Source: Saccharibacillus deserti
GTDB lineage: Bacteria; Bacillota; Bacilli; Paenibacillales; Paenibacillaceae
Assembly (NCBI RefSeq): GCF_013618475.1
Contig: NZ_JABJVN010000003.1
Coordinates: 1-64,000, forward strand
DNA length: 64,000 nucleotides
Direction: 5' to 3'
The first letter of the stretch is position 1; every line of letters starts with the position of its first letter. The position numbers and the translations under genes were made by a program. Below, one piece after another: positions 47,133-55,874 of the stretch. Under the pieces are notes generated by a model, which was not told where the DNA came from, searched no databases, and worked only from the letters and a program-made list of their open reading frames with translations.

Positions 47133-48122
47133 ATGACGGCATACGCAGGCATCGACGCGGGTGGAACGCTGATCAAGATCGCTTACTCGCCGAATTTTTC
47201 GGAAAGCGAAGAACGGCTGGGGAACAGCGAAGAGCAGACTTTGCAAAAAGACGAAGAAATCCGGCCGGATCAGGATGCTTGGCTCCCGGGTGTGGACCGA
47301 ACCCGGCAGAGGCGGAATTCAGAAGCTTTTTCCGCGGGGCGGCTGCCCGAACTGCTGAAGTTCCCGACCTCGCGGCTCGAAGACGCCGCCGACTGGATCA
47401 AGCGGCATCTTCCGCCCGATACGCGCCTCGGGTTCACCGGCGGGCAGGCGGAGCGGCTTCGCGCTCTGCTGCCGGATCTCACGGACTTTGTGTCCGTGCC
47501 GGAATTCGAAGCGACGGCCGAAGGCGCCGTACGGATTTTGCGCAGCGGGAGCGATCGCCGCAGCGAGGAAAATGTATCGGCGGAGCGATTTGTGCTCGTC
47601 AACGTCGGAACCGGGACGTCGCTGCACCTGATCGACGGGGCCGAGCGGCCGAGGCTCGGCGGGATCGGTCTGGGCGGAGGCACGATCGTCGGTCTGACCG
47701 GTCTGCTGTGCGGGGTGCGCGATTACGCGGAAATCGCGCGGCTGGCGCCGCTGGGCGACCGGGAGGCGGTCGATCTGACGGTGGGGCAGATCTATGCCCC
47801 GGCGCCGCCGCCGATTGCCGGCGACCTGACGGCCGCGAATTTTGCGCGGCCCCTGCCGCCCGAAGGCGGCGCACGGCCGCAGGATTATGCGGCGGCGGTG
47901 GTCGGCATGGTGGCGGAGATCGTCACGACAGTCGGCGTTCAATACGCCAAGCTGCACGGGGCACGCCGGGTCGTGTACGTCGGCTCGACGTACGAGAACA
48001 ACGGGCTGCTGCGCGAGCTGACCACGCGCTTTACGGAGATGCTTGGCTCCGAGGCCGTGATCCCCGGCATCGGGTTGTACAGCGGCGCAATCGGAGCCCT
48101 GCACGCGGTCGCTGAGCGGTGA
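47133..48122 (+). CDS. coaW: Type II pantothenate kinase
   Basis: A 329-residue ASKHA-fold kinase for the first step of coenzyme A synthesis. AYAGIDAGGTLIKIAY is the N-terminal ATP loop; LVNVGTGTSLHLIDGAERPR, LGGIGLGGGTIVGLTGLLCG and VVYVGSTYENNGLLRE are typical of CoaW. Compared with usual type II enzymes of about 265-285 residues it carries an extra polar stretch after residue 18 (rich in Ser, Glu, Arg, Gln). GGGAGG precedes the ATG. It is transcribed away from pbuE. Confidence 0.87.
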   Translation: MTAYAGIDAGGTLIKIAYSPNFSESEERLGNSEEQTLQKDEEIRPDQDAWLPGVDRTRQRRNSEAFSAGRLPELLKFPTSRLEDAADWIKRHLPPDTRLGFTGGQAERLRALLPDLTDFVSVPEFEATAEGAVRILRSGSDRRSEENVSAERFVLVNVGTGTSLHLIDGAERPRLGGIGLGGGTIVGLTGLLCGVRDYAEIARLAPLGDREAVDLTVGQIYAPAPPPIAGDLTAANFARPLPPEGGARPQDYAAAVVGMVAEIVTTVGVQYAKLHGARRVVYVGSTYENNGLLRELTTRFTEMLGSEAVIPGIGLYSGAIGALHAVAER

Positions 48123-48245
48123 GAGAGAAGTGCCCGGGCCCGGCCGGAGGCCTTAATCCGCCGGAACCGGCTGTCCGGACAGGCTTGGCCGTATGCGGCG
48201 GAAGTATTCAGCCGAGCAGAGCTGCCGAATCGGGCTTGAATCGAA

Positions 48246-48354
48246 TGCTAACGGATCGTCATGATGTTAGCCGCCTTTTATACGAAGCTTGGGACTTTTA
48301 ACGAATCCTCTGATCGCTATTCGCTTCTTAAGCGTGATAGCGATTCGTTAGCCG
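48246..48354 (+). repeat. TAACG-type palindromic elements before the nucleotidyltransferase gene
   Basis: Two stem-loops: GCTAAC (48246) with GTTAGC (48266) around GGATCGTCATGAT, and TAACGAATC (48299) with GATTCGTTA (48343) with an inner GCG/CGC stem. They resemble the CTAACGG elements at 55875-56020. Confidence 0.55.
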
Positions 48355-48409
48355 GCAAGCACAAGTGCGACCGTCGTATGAATCTAGTTTTGCAAAAGGA
48401 GAGGCTTGT

Positions 48410-49315
48410 ATGAACCCCTCAGAACCAACGAACCCAACACATTCAACGAACCCGACGAATCCAACCCCTTCTCCGCTTCTTCCCGGAGATTCGCCGCAAG
48501 GCCGGTCGACCGAATCGGAGCTTCCGGAAACGGACGCTGTGCGCGAAGCGCGCCGAACGGCGGACCGGGCAGCTTCAAGGATAGGCGAAGCGCTGGGGGC
48601 CCAGGTGACCGGTATCTATCTGCACGGCTCGCTGGCGATCGGCGGATTTAATCCGGCGCGCAGCGATATCGATCTGCTTGTCGTCGTGCGCGAGCGGCCG
48701 GAGCGGGATCGGCTGCGCGAATTGACCCGCAGCATCCTTGACGTGCATAACGGCTTCCCCGAAGGCCGGGATCTCGAATTCAGCGTCGTGGAAGAAGCGG
48801 TGCTGCATCATTTCGTGCATCCCACTCCCTGCGTCTATCATTATTCCGGCGTGCACCGCCAGCGTTATGCCTCCGACCCGGATTATTTGTGTGCGGATTA
48901 TGAAGACGCCGATCTGGCCGCGCAGATTACCGTCGCTTACGAGCGCGGCGTCGCGCTGTACGGGCAGCCTCTGCGCGACTTGTATCCTCCGGTACCGCGT
49001 GCGGATTACCTGGAGTCCGTTTGGAGCGACGTATCGAATGCCGAAGCGGAGATTGTCGACAATTCCGTCTACCTCACGCTCAATCTGTGCCGGGTGCTGA
49101 TGTTTCTGGAAGAAGGAGCCGTCGCGTCGAAAAAGGAAGGCGGAGAATGGGCGGTGAAGTCGCTGCCGGAATGGAGCGATATCGTGCGTCCCGTGCTCGC
49201 CTCTTATCAAGGCGAAGCGGAGAGCCCGCCGACGGTACCCGAATCCCGACTGAAAGCTTTTGCGCATGCGATGATGCAAGCGATCGGGCAGCAGCGGTCA
49301 GGCGGCCAACCTTGA
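48410..49315 (+). CDS. Nucleotidyltransferase with aminoglycoside adenylyltransferase-like C-terminus
   Basis: A 301-residue protein. The nucleotidyltransferase motif GIYLHGSLAIGGFNPARSDI, followed by DLLVVV, lies near residue 75 and has the G-S and D-x-D residues of the ANT family; the C-terminal half resembles DUF4111 (SVYLTLNLCRVLMFLEEG; WAVKSLPEWSDIVRPVL), as in ANT(3'')/(9) enzymes. The first 30 residues are a Pro/Thr/Asn low-complexity repeat, encoded by a repetitive AACCCAAC-like tract. AAAGGAG precedes the ATG at 48410. Resistance to spectinomycin or streptomycin is possible but cannot be concluded. Confidence 0.75.
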   Translation: MNPSEPTNPTHSTNPTNPTPSPLLPGDSPQGRSTESELPETDAVREARRTADRAASRIGEALGAQVTGIYLHGSLAIGGFNPARSDIDLLVVVRERPERDRLRELTRSILDVHNGFPEGRDLEFSVVEEAVLHHFVHPTPCVYHYSGVHRQRYASDPDYLCADYEDADLAAQITVAYERGVALYGQPLRDLYPPVPRADYLESVWSDVSNAEAEIVDNSVYLTLNLCRVLMFLEEGAVASKKEGGEWAVKSLPEWSDIVRPVLASYQGEAESPPTVPESRLKAFAHAMMQAIGQQRSGGQP

Positions 49316-49356
49316 TTGAATCCTCTGCCGAATAAGAAAAGAAAGAAGGAATAAGA

Positions 49357-49890
49357 GTGAACATCGATTTGGCCCCGCAGCTGACATGCGAACCGGCGGC
49401 TTACGAGCACAAAACGGCGCTTCGCCAGCTGTTGGAGCTGTACAAATACGATTTTACCGAATTTGATCCCGAAGATGTGAACGAAGCTGGCCTGTATGAG
49501 TTTCGCGATCTGGATGCCTATTGGAACGAAAGCGGACGGTATCCTTTTCTGCTTCGCGCGGATGGACGTTTAGCCGGATTTGCGCTGATCCGCCGTTTGG
49601 ATACAGGACCGGGTGAAGAAGCCTATGAGCATGAAATGGTCGAATTTTTCGTGATGAAAAAGTATCGCCGATTCGGTTTGGGGCAGGCAGCGGCAGACCG
49701 ACTGTTTCGCACGTTTCCCGGTACATGGAAGCTCGGTATCATGGAAGAGAACCAACCCGCGCTCCGTTTCTGGCGCAGAGCGATCGAAGCGTGCGGAGCC
49801 GCCTCGAACCGGATCGAGACGAGCGAACCGGATTGGGACGGGCCTGTCCTTCGGTTCGAGGTTGCGGAGCGGGAAGCCGAAGATCAATAA
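49357..49890 (+). CDS. GNAT-family acetyltransferase
   Basis: A 177-residue probable N-acetyltransferase. The acetyl-CoA region is visible as EMVEFFVMKKYRRFGLGQAA, followed by ADRLFRTFPGTWKLGIMEEN and PALRFWRRAIEA. GTG start after AGAAGGA. It lies 41 bases after the nucleotidyltransferase gene and may share its transcript. Substrate unknown. Confidence 0.8.
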   Translation: MNIDLAPQLTCEPAAYEHKTALRQLLELYKYDFTEFDPEDVNEAGLYEFRDLDAYWNESGRYPFLLRADGRLAGFALIRRLDTGPGEEAYEHEMVEFFVMKKYRRFGLGQAAADRLFRTFPGTWKLGIMEENQPALRFWRRAIEACGAASNRIETSEPDWDGPVLRFEVAEREAEDQ

Positions 49891-50026
49891 ATCCGTGCCG
49901 GGCCTCCCGACAGTACGTAAACCGGCTTTTCGTGGCGTTTCCATGCCGGGCAGGCTATAATAAGAGGCTGAAGAGACCGAAATCCAGAGACTACACCAAC
50001 GAAAAAGAAACGGCAGGGGAAGCAGG

Positions 50027-50797
50027 ATGAGCATCGCTTTTTTTGACTCGGGAATCGGAGGGCTGACCGTGATGCACGAAGCGGTCCGCCGCCTTCCGGA
50101 TGAGGACTTTATATTTTTCGCGGATACGCTGCATGTGCCTTACGGCCCCAAGACGAAAGAGCAGGTGACGGAATACGTCTGCGAATCGGCGGAGCGCATT
50201 CTGGGCGAGAGTATCAAAGCGCTGGTCATTGCCTGCAATACGGCGACCAGCGCGGCGGCGACCGAACTGCGGCGGACCTACGCGGTACCTGTGATCGGGA
50301 TGGAACCGGCGGTCAAACCGGCGGTCGAGATGAACGGGGCCAGCGGGCAGCGCGTGCTGGTGCTGGCGACGGAGCTGACGCTCAGCCAGGCCAAATACAG
50401 GGAACTGGTGACCCGCGTGGACGATCAGGGGATCGTCGATTCGCTGCCCATGCCCGAGCTGGTCGGTTACTGCGAACGGTTGAATTTCGATCCGGCCGAG
50501 CTTGGAGATTACTTCAACCGTCAATTCGCTTCTTTCGATCTGAGCCGTTACGGGACGATCGTACTGGGCTGCACACACTATCCGTACTATGCCAAGCTGC
50601 TGGAGAGCCTTCTGCCGCCGCATATCCGGGTGATCGACGGCAGTGCCGGCACGGTGCGGAGAGTCGCGCGTATTCTCGACGAACGCGGCTTTGCAGGCGG
50701 CGGAAGCGGACGCGTACGGTTCATGAACTCCGCGGACGATCCGGCCTACAACCTTAAGCTTGAGCAGGCTTGGGCGGTACTGAACCACGAAATGTAG
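50027..50797 (+). CDS. murI: Glutamate racemase
   Basis: A 256-residue enzyme supplying D-glutamate for peptidoglycan (and for poly-gamma-glutamate where made). FFDSGIGGLTVMHEAVRRLP at the N-terminus, catalytic Cys in VIACNTATSAAATELR and second Cys in IVLGCTHYPYYAKLLE. GGGGAAGCAGG precedes the ATG; a -10 TATAAT lies at 49956-49961. A terminator follows. Confidence 0.94.
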   Translation: MSIAFFDSGIGGLTVMHEAVRRLPDEDFIFFADTLHVPYGPKTKEQVTEYVCESAERILGESIKALVIACNTATSAAATELRRTYAVPVIGMEPAVKPAVEMNGASGQRVLVLATELTLSQAKYRELVTRVDDQGIVDSLPMPELVGYCERLNFDPAELGDYFNRQFASFDLSRYGTIVLGCTHYPYYAKLLESLLPPHIRVIDGSAGTVRRVARILDERGFAGGGSGRVRFMNSADDPAYNLKLEQAWAVLNHEM

Positions 50798-50844
50798 AGC
50801 CTCAGCAGGCTTTTTATACGCCGCTTTCGTCTGACGGCTTCAAG

Positions 50845-50871
50845 ACCCGTTCGATTGCCGAACGGGTTTTT
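50845..50871 (+). terminator. Terminator after murI
   Basis: ACCCGTTCG pairs with CGAACGGGT, followed by TTTT. Confidence 0.88.
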
Positions 50872-51383
50872 GTGCTGCCGTCGAAACGTGAATGAGCACG
50901 TATACAAAATGCGGGTTCACCATTCCATATCACGGTAATATTTTTTTGAAGACGGCAAAAAAATTCAAAAAGCCCCGCTTTTTTTCACACTTGAAGCCTA
51001 GGAGAACAAAAAGGCGAAAATTCATGAATTTTTCACTGCTTTTTTGGCGTAAACGGAAGCAAAGAAGAGATTATCCATGAAAACGAAAGATCCGAGTCAC
51101 TGGAAGATTCAAGTGCACTTATTAACGCTCAAACCCTCCAAAACAGGTGAAGTTCATCCTTTACACGGAGTGTCAGAAGGGGTTAAGATACGGTTCATAA
51201 AAGCAGTGCGTATGTCTATTGGAAAAAGAAACGACGACTGCTTTCACGGGTTTTGAAAGATTGAGATCCGTGCCGATTATCCGGACTTCGACCGTTTCGT
51301 TTCCGAAGCTTCCGGCATGCCGCCTATTCTTTGGAAAGGATGATGAGATTCGTCACTTCACACGTATACCTATTAGGAGTCGA
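50872..51383. other. Gap before the c-di-AMP riboswitch, no gene recognised
   Basis: About 510 bases with lower GC than the flanks and A-rich tracts near 50940-51060. Short open frames exist (for example 51024-51080, 18 residues), but none has both a good ribosome-binding site and a family resemblance. No clear promoter with both hexamers was found before the riboswitch. Confidence 0.5.
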
Positions 51384-51549
51384 CTGCTGAATTTTTGGAT
51401 AAAAAACGGGGGAACCAAACGAGAGGCCGCGACCGGCTCTCACGGGGTGAAGCCTTGCGTCAAGCCGGAACTGCCGGATGCGCACAGGCGGGGCGACTCT
51501 TGCGTCCCAATCCGTCAGCTAACCTCGTAAGCAGAGCAGGAGAGGTGAC
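51384..51549 (+). promoter_or_regulatory. c-di-AMP riboswitch (ydaO-yuaA type)
   Basis: Conserved blocks of the class occur in order: CTGCTGAAT at the 5' side, ACGGGGGAACCAA at about 51406-51418, GGGGTGAAG at about 51444-51452, GGGGCGACTCTTGCGTCCC at about 51490-51508, then CCGTCAGCTAACCTCGTAAG at 51512-51531. P1 can form from CTGCT (51384-51388) and AGCAG (51530-51534). ACCTC (51522) with GAGGT (51542) followed by GACCTTTTT could be the off-state terminator. The expression platform is less certain than the aptamer. Confidence 0.88.
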
Positions 51550-51623
51550 CTTTTTCGCATCTTTCGAAAACCAGGCCATTCCCGCACGTCACCCGGAGTC
51601 AGATCAGCAGAGGAGGAAAAAGC

Positions 51624-51731
51624 ATGTCGGATGCCATGATCATCATGGCTATTCTGGTCCTTACGGCGTTGTCCGCCGGATATATTCTATGGACCGACCG
51701 CAACGTTCAGGGCAAGCAGCAGCGCCAATAG
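51624..51731 (+). CDS. 35-residue single-pass membrane peptide under the c-di-AMP riboswitch
   Basis: MSDAMIIMAILVLTALSAGY followed by ILWTDRNVQGKQQRQ: one hydrophobic helix at about residues 4-23 and a polar, basic tail. AGGAGG at 51611-51616 lies eight bases before the ATG. It is the only reading frame between the riboswitch and a terminator at 51776-51815, so it is a genuine monocistronic unit by layout. The size and topology recall small regulators of potassium transporters such as KdpF, but no motif proves that. c-di-AMP riboswitches usually control potassium or osmolyte transport and wall genes, which suggests a role in turgor control. Function unknown. Confidence 0.72.
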   Translation: MSDAMIIMAILVLTALSAGYILWTDRNVQGKQQRQ

Positions 51732-51775
51732 GTGCAGCGTCGTCCGGTTCATTCATTCCCAACGTCAATGTAACC

Positions 51776-51815
51776 AAGCCGTGCCGCGGAAGATTCAGCC
51801 GCAGCGCGGCTTTTT
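51776..51815 (+). terminator. Terminator after the small membrane peptide gene
   Basis: AAGCCGTGC pairs with GCGCGGCTT around a second CGG/CCG helix, followed by TTT. Confidence 0.78.
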
Positions 51816-51977
51816 AATGCGTCTGCCGTTCCTAAGCCCAATTTTGGTTGATTGTCAAATACCGAGAGCTATGGTAGAATGAAAGTGCTGTTTTCTGTGT
51901 TGGATTAGCAATAGAACAATCGGATTAACCTACTTATTATACAGGATATATGGCTTAGGCTTAGGAGGTGGAATGAC

Positions 51978-52211
51978 ATGGAAATCTTTCTGAAGGTAGT
52001 TCTCTTGATCTTTTCCGTTGGAGTAATCACGGTAGTCCTGCTGCAAAAAGGGAAAAGCGCAGGTCTGGCCGGCGCAATCTCCGGCGGTGCGGAGCATCTG
52101 TTCGGCAAATCCAAAGCCCGCGGGATGGATTTGGTATTGGAGCGTATCACGGTCGTTTTGGGTGCCGGATTCGTAATCATGGCGCTTCTGACTACAGCTC
52201 TGACCAACTAA
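51978..52211 (+). CDS. secG: Preprotein translocase subunit SecG
   Basis: A 77-residue membrane protein with two hydrophobic segments (residues about 3-22 and 54-74) and the typical connecting stretch LLQKGKSAGLAGAISGGAEH with LFGKSKARGMD. It stimulates protein export by SecYE. TAGGAGGTGG precedes the ATG. The order secG-rnr-smpB-ssrA matches Bacillus (where yvaK lies between secG and rnr). Confidence 0.95.
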   Translation: MEIFLKVVLLIFSVGVITVVLLQKGKSAGLAGAISGGAEHLFGKSKARGMDLVLERITVVLGAGFVIMALLTTALTN

Positions 52212-52243
52212 GCCCAGCGATCGGAACGGCTCGTTCGTTCGGG

Positions 52244-52288
52244 AAGCCTTCGTTGATCCTTGGATTCAAGGGATACGGAGGCTTTTTT
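52244..52288 (+). terminator. Terminator after secG
   Basis: AAGCCTTCGT pairs with ACGGAGGCTT (one mismatch) around ATCCTTG/CAAGGGAT, followed by six T. Confidence 0.82.
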
Positions 52289-52361
52289 GCATATATGCGA
52301 TGAATAGAACACCAAAGGGCAAGCGAGGATTAAGCAGGCTCCGACGCGGGTACTTTTAGCG

Positions 52362-52367
52362 TATAAT
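52362..52367 (+). promoter_or_regulatory. -10 element before rnr
   Basis: TATAAT about 95 bases before the rnr start; no strong -35. Confidence 0.4.
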
Positions 52368-52460
52368 GAAATTTGTAGAAGAAGCAAAAAATCGAGCATT
52401 CGCGATCTGCAGCCGGTCGGGCGGTCTGTAGGCAGCCGGAGCCATTTTGAGGTGATAACC

Positions 52461-55400
52461 ATGATAACGGAAAACATGCTGCTGGGCTTTATGCGGGAAG
52501 ACGCATACAAGCCGATGACGTACCAGGAGCTGGAACAGCACTTTGGCATCGACAACGAAGAACAGTTCCGCGAATTTATGAATATGTTGAACGCGCTTGA
52601 AGAAGAAGGCAAGATCGTGCTTACGCGTACCCAGCGTTACGGGGTGCCGGAACGGATGGATCTGCTGCGCGGCCGTCTGCAAACGCATGCGAAAGGTTTC
52701 GGCTTCCTGATCCCCGAGGACCGCGAGCACGCCGACGTATACATCAACGCAAACGATATGCTCAGCGCGATGAACGGGGATACCGTACTGATTCGTATCG
52801 CTTCGCGCCGTTCTTCGAACGGGCGGATGGAAGGCGAAGTGGTGCGCGTTGTTAAGCGTGCCGTGACGCAGATCGTCGGTACGTATCAGGACGAGCAGTC
52901 GTTCGGCTTCGTCCTTCCGGACGATAAGCGCATCACGCGCGATATCTTTATCCCGGCGGGACGCGCCGGAGGCGCACTGAACGGGCAGAAAGTCGTCGTC
53001 AGCATCACCGCTTATCCGGAAGGCCGGGCGGCGGCGCAGGGCGAAGTCATCGAAGTGCTGGGCTACAACAGCGATCCGGGCGTCGATATCCTGTCGATCA
53101 TCCGCAAGCACCAACTGCCGGAGTCTTTCCCGGACGAAGTGCTGGAAGAAGCGGAAGCCGCGCCAGAGACGATTTCGGACGAAGAGATCAACAGCCAGGG
53201 CCGCCGCGATCTGCGGGGCAAACAGATTGTCACGATCGACGGCGAAGACGCCAAAGATCTGGACGACGCGGTCAACGTGGAACGTCTGGAGAACGGCAAT
53301 TACGTGCTCGGCGTGCATATCGCGGACGTCGGCTATTATGTCAAAGAAAACTCCCAGCTCGATCAGGAAGCCTATAACCGGGGCAGCAGCGTGTATCTGG
53401 TGGACCGGGTGATTCCGATGCTGCCGCCGCGCCTGTCCAACGGGATCTGCAGCTTGAACCCTCGCGTGGACCGTTTGACTCTGTCGTGCGAGATGGAATT
53501 CGACGCGTCGATGAAGCTGGTTCGTTACGATATTTTCAAAAGTGTGATCAAAACGGTCGAGCGGATGACGTACAAAAACGTGCGCCGGATGCTGGAAGAA
53601 GAAGATCCGGAACTGCAGGAGCGCTACGGCTATCTGGCCGACACGTTCCGCACGATGCAGGAGCTGGCGCTCAAGCTGAACGGACGCCGGATGAAGCGCG
53701 GCGCGGTGGACTTCGATTTCGAAGAAGCCAAAGTGCTGCTCGACGACCAGGGCAAAGCGATCGATATCGTGACGCGCGAGCGTTCGATTGCCGAACGCAT
53801 CATCGAAGAGTTCATGCTGGCGGCGAACGAGACGGTGGCCGAGCATTTCAGCAAAGCCAAAGTCCCGTTCCTGTACCGCATCCACGAAGACCCGGATCAG
53901 GAGCGTCTGGAATTGTTCGCGGCCTTCGCCGCCAATCTGGGCTATCAGGTCAAAGGCACGCGCGGAGGCACCATCCAGCCGAGCGAGCTGCAGTCGCTGC
54001 TGGAAGAAGTGCAGGATACGCCGGAGCAAAAAGCGATCAGCACGCTGCTGCTGCGTTCGATGAAGCAGGCGAAGTACGATTCGGCCAATCTGGGCCACTT
54101 CGGCCTGGCGGCCGAGTACTACACGCACTTCACGTCGCCGATCCGCCGCTATCCCGATTTGGTTATCCACCGGGTGATCGGGGAAGTGCTGGATCACGGC
54201 GGCAAACTGTCGCAGTCGCGCGAGGAATACCTCAACATCCGTATGCCGGATATCGCGCAGCAGTCGTCGATCCGCGAGCGCGTGGCGGTCGATGCGGAAC
54301 GCGATACGGCCCAACTGAAGAAAGCCGAGTACATGCTGGACAAAGTCGGTGAGACGTTCGAAGGCGTTATCGGCAGCGTGACGAGCTTCGGCCTGTTCGT
54401 GGAACTAGAGAACACGATCGAAGGCCTGATCCATATCAGCAATCTGACCGACGACTACTATCATTATGACGAGTCCCGCCTGACGCTGGTCGGCGAGCGC
54501 ACGTCACGCATCTTCCGGATCGGCGACTTGGTCGAGATCCGCGTATCGAAGGTGAGCATGGAAGAGCACACGATCGATTTCGAGCTGGTCGATATGAAAA
54601 AGAGCGCGTTCCGGGGCGGCCGCGGAGGACGCGGCGACGGTACGCCGAGCGGCGCGCCTAGAGGCGGACGCGGCGACAAAACCGGCAAAGAAAAGTTCGG
54701 CAAGGATAAAGGCAAAGGCAAGAAAAAAGGCAAAAAGCAGGGCGACGTGTTCCGGCCGAACGGTGCGGAAGGCGGAGTACCGGCAGCGGGCGGTGCGTCT
54801 GCTTCGGGCAATGCCCCGGCAGCCGGAAAAGGAGCGGCGGAAGCCGGCGCTCCGGACGGAGGCAAAAGCAAGCGCAAACGCAAGCGCAAAGGCAAAGGCG
54901 GCGGCGCAGTCGTACCCGAAGGAACGACCGTGATCACGCCTGCAGCGCAAGTAGAGGGCGCAGGCGGCGAAGCAGGGGATTCGGGCGGCGGCCGCAAGCG
55001 CAGACGCAAAGGCGGCGGCGTGCCGGGAGAAGCCGGCAGCGGCGAAAACGGCAGCGCGCGTCTAAGTGCTCCGCGCGGCGAATCCGCTGAAGGCGGCAGT
55101 CCGCGTCCAACCGCGACTGGCGGCGAAGCCGGCGCACAGCCGCGCCAGGGCAAAAGCGGCCAGGACGGCGGCTGGACGTTCGGCGGCGTGCCGACCGGAG
55201 ACGGCGGCGCAGGCGCAGGTGCGGGGCAGGGCGCGCCAAGAGGCGAAGCCGGTTCCGAGCCGCGCAAGCCATCGCGCAAAGGCGGCATTCAAATCGAAGC
55301 CGGCCAAGGCGGCGGAGATGCTTACAACGGCTCGCCGAGCGGCGCGGGCGAGTGGAGCAACCGTCCGCCGGGTACGGGCGGACGCGGAGGCCGTTCGAGC

Positions 55401-55649
55401 CGTGCAGACGGCGGGAACGGCGCAGCGGGCAGTTCCGCGGGCGCAGCGAGCGGCGCAGGCGCGCCGGAAGGCGCGCGCGAACCGGGCAAAGGCAAATTTG
55501 CCTTCGGTTCCGGCACGGGCGGCTATGGCGGCGAGACGGCAACGTTCTCGCGCAACGGCAACGAACGGCCGAACAAAGGCGGCCGTTCCGGCGGCGGAGG
55601 CCGTCCGGGTTCGACAGGCGGCGGCCGGCCGCCGCGCAAAGACAAGTAA
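52461..55649 (+). CDS. rnr: Ribonuclease R with a long low-complexity C-terminal tail
   Basis: A 1062-residue 3'-5' exoribonuclease that degrades structured RNA and works with SmpB-tmRNA on stalled messages. Order: HTH_12-like N-terminus (MITENMLLGFMREDAYKPMT), cold-shock/OB domains (LQTHAKGFGFLIPEDREHAD; DEQSFGFVLPDDKRITRDIF), RNB catalytic core (IVTIDGEDAKDLDDAVNVER; YTHFTSPIRRYPDLVIHRVI) and an S1 domain (FEGVIGSVTSFGLFVELENT). The usual protein ends near residue 715-800. Here residues about 714-1062 form a tail rich in Gly, Arg, Lys, Ala and Pro, with RGGRGGRG, KGKGKKKGKKQ and SKRKRKRKGKGGG. TGAGGTGA selects the ATG at 52461 over a GTG at 52452. Confidence 0.94.
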   Translation: MITENMLLGFMREDAYKPMTYQELEQHFGIDNEEQFREFMNMLNALEEEGKIVLTRTQRYGVPERMDLLRGRLQTHAKGFGFLIPEDREHADVYINANDMLSAMNGDTVLIRIASRRSSNGRMEGEVVRVVKRAVTQIVGTYQDEQSFGFVLPDDKRITRDIFIPAGRAGGALNGQKVVVSITAYPEGRAAAQGEVIEVLGYNSDPGVDILSIIRKHQLPESFPDEVLEEAEAAPETISDEEINSQGRRDLRGKQIVTIDGEDAKDLDDAVNVERLENGNYVLGVHIADVGYYVKENSQLDQEAYNRGSSVYLVDRVIPMLPPRLSNGICSLNPRVDRLTLSCEMEFDASMKLVRYDIFKSVIKTVERMTYKNVRRMLEEEDPELQERYGYLADTFRTMQELALKLNGRRMKRGAVDFDFEEAKVLLDDQGKAIDIVTRERSIAERIIEEFMLAANETVAEHFSKAKVPFLYRIHEDPDQERLELFAAFAANLGYQVKGTRGGTIQPSELQSLLEEVQDTPEQKAISTLLLRSMKQAKYDSANLGHFGLAAEYYTHFTSPIRRYPDLVIHRVIGEVLDHGGKLSQSREEYLNIRMPDIAQQSSIRERVAVDAERDTAQLKKAEYMLDKVGETFEGVIGSVTSFGLFVELENTIEGLIHISNLTDDYYHYDESRLTLVGERTSRIFRIGDLVEIRVSKVSMEEHTIDFELVDMKKSAFRGGRGGRGDGTPSGAPRGGRGDKTGKEKFGKDKGKGKKKGKKQGDVFRPNGAEGGVPAAGGASASGNAPAAGKGAAEAGAPDGGKSKRKRKRKGKGGGAVVPEGTTVITPAAQVEGAGGEAGDSGGGRKRRRKGGGVPGEAGSGENGSARLSAPRGESAEGGSPRPTATGGEAGAQPRQGKSGQDGGWTFGGVPTGDGGAGAGAGQGAPRGEAGSEPRKPSRKGGIQIEAGQGGGDAYNGSPSGAGEWSNRPPGTGGRGGRSSRADGGNGAAGSSAGAASGAGAPEGAREPGKGKFAFGSGTGGYGGETATFSRNGNERPNKGGRSGGGGRPGSTGGGRPPRKDK

Positions 55650-55874
55650 ACCGGTTTAAGGCGATGGGCTGCATCGCGTGCGTTCTCTGTACGCGATAAG
55701 GCCAAGGAGTCGGCTCTGCGGCGAGGCCTGTGTTTTCGGTGTCGGCCGCAGGCGCCGCGTGCAGGATATGCACGCGATCAGGGCCAAGCCGGCGGCCTGG
55801 TCGGGCCAGAACTGCCCGATCGGTGCGCTTTGCAGGCCGAACAGGCGGCTTCGGCCGGAAGAATAAGGGCCCAG

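Noticed and set aside
50892-51080. A 62-codon frame and an internal 18-codon frame (51024-51080) rich in Lys and Arg
   Set aside because: The first has no ribosome-binding site. The second has only a distant AGGAG and no supporting context, so coding is not supported.
51219-51530. A 103-codon frame overlapping the c-di-AMP riboswitch
   Set aside because: It runs through conserved riboswitch blocks and has no plausible ribosome-binding site; the RNA signal explains the sequence.
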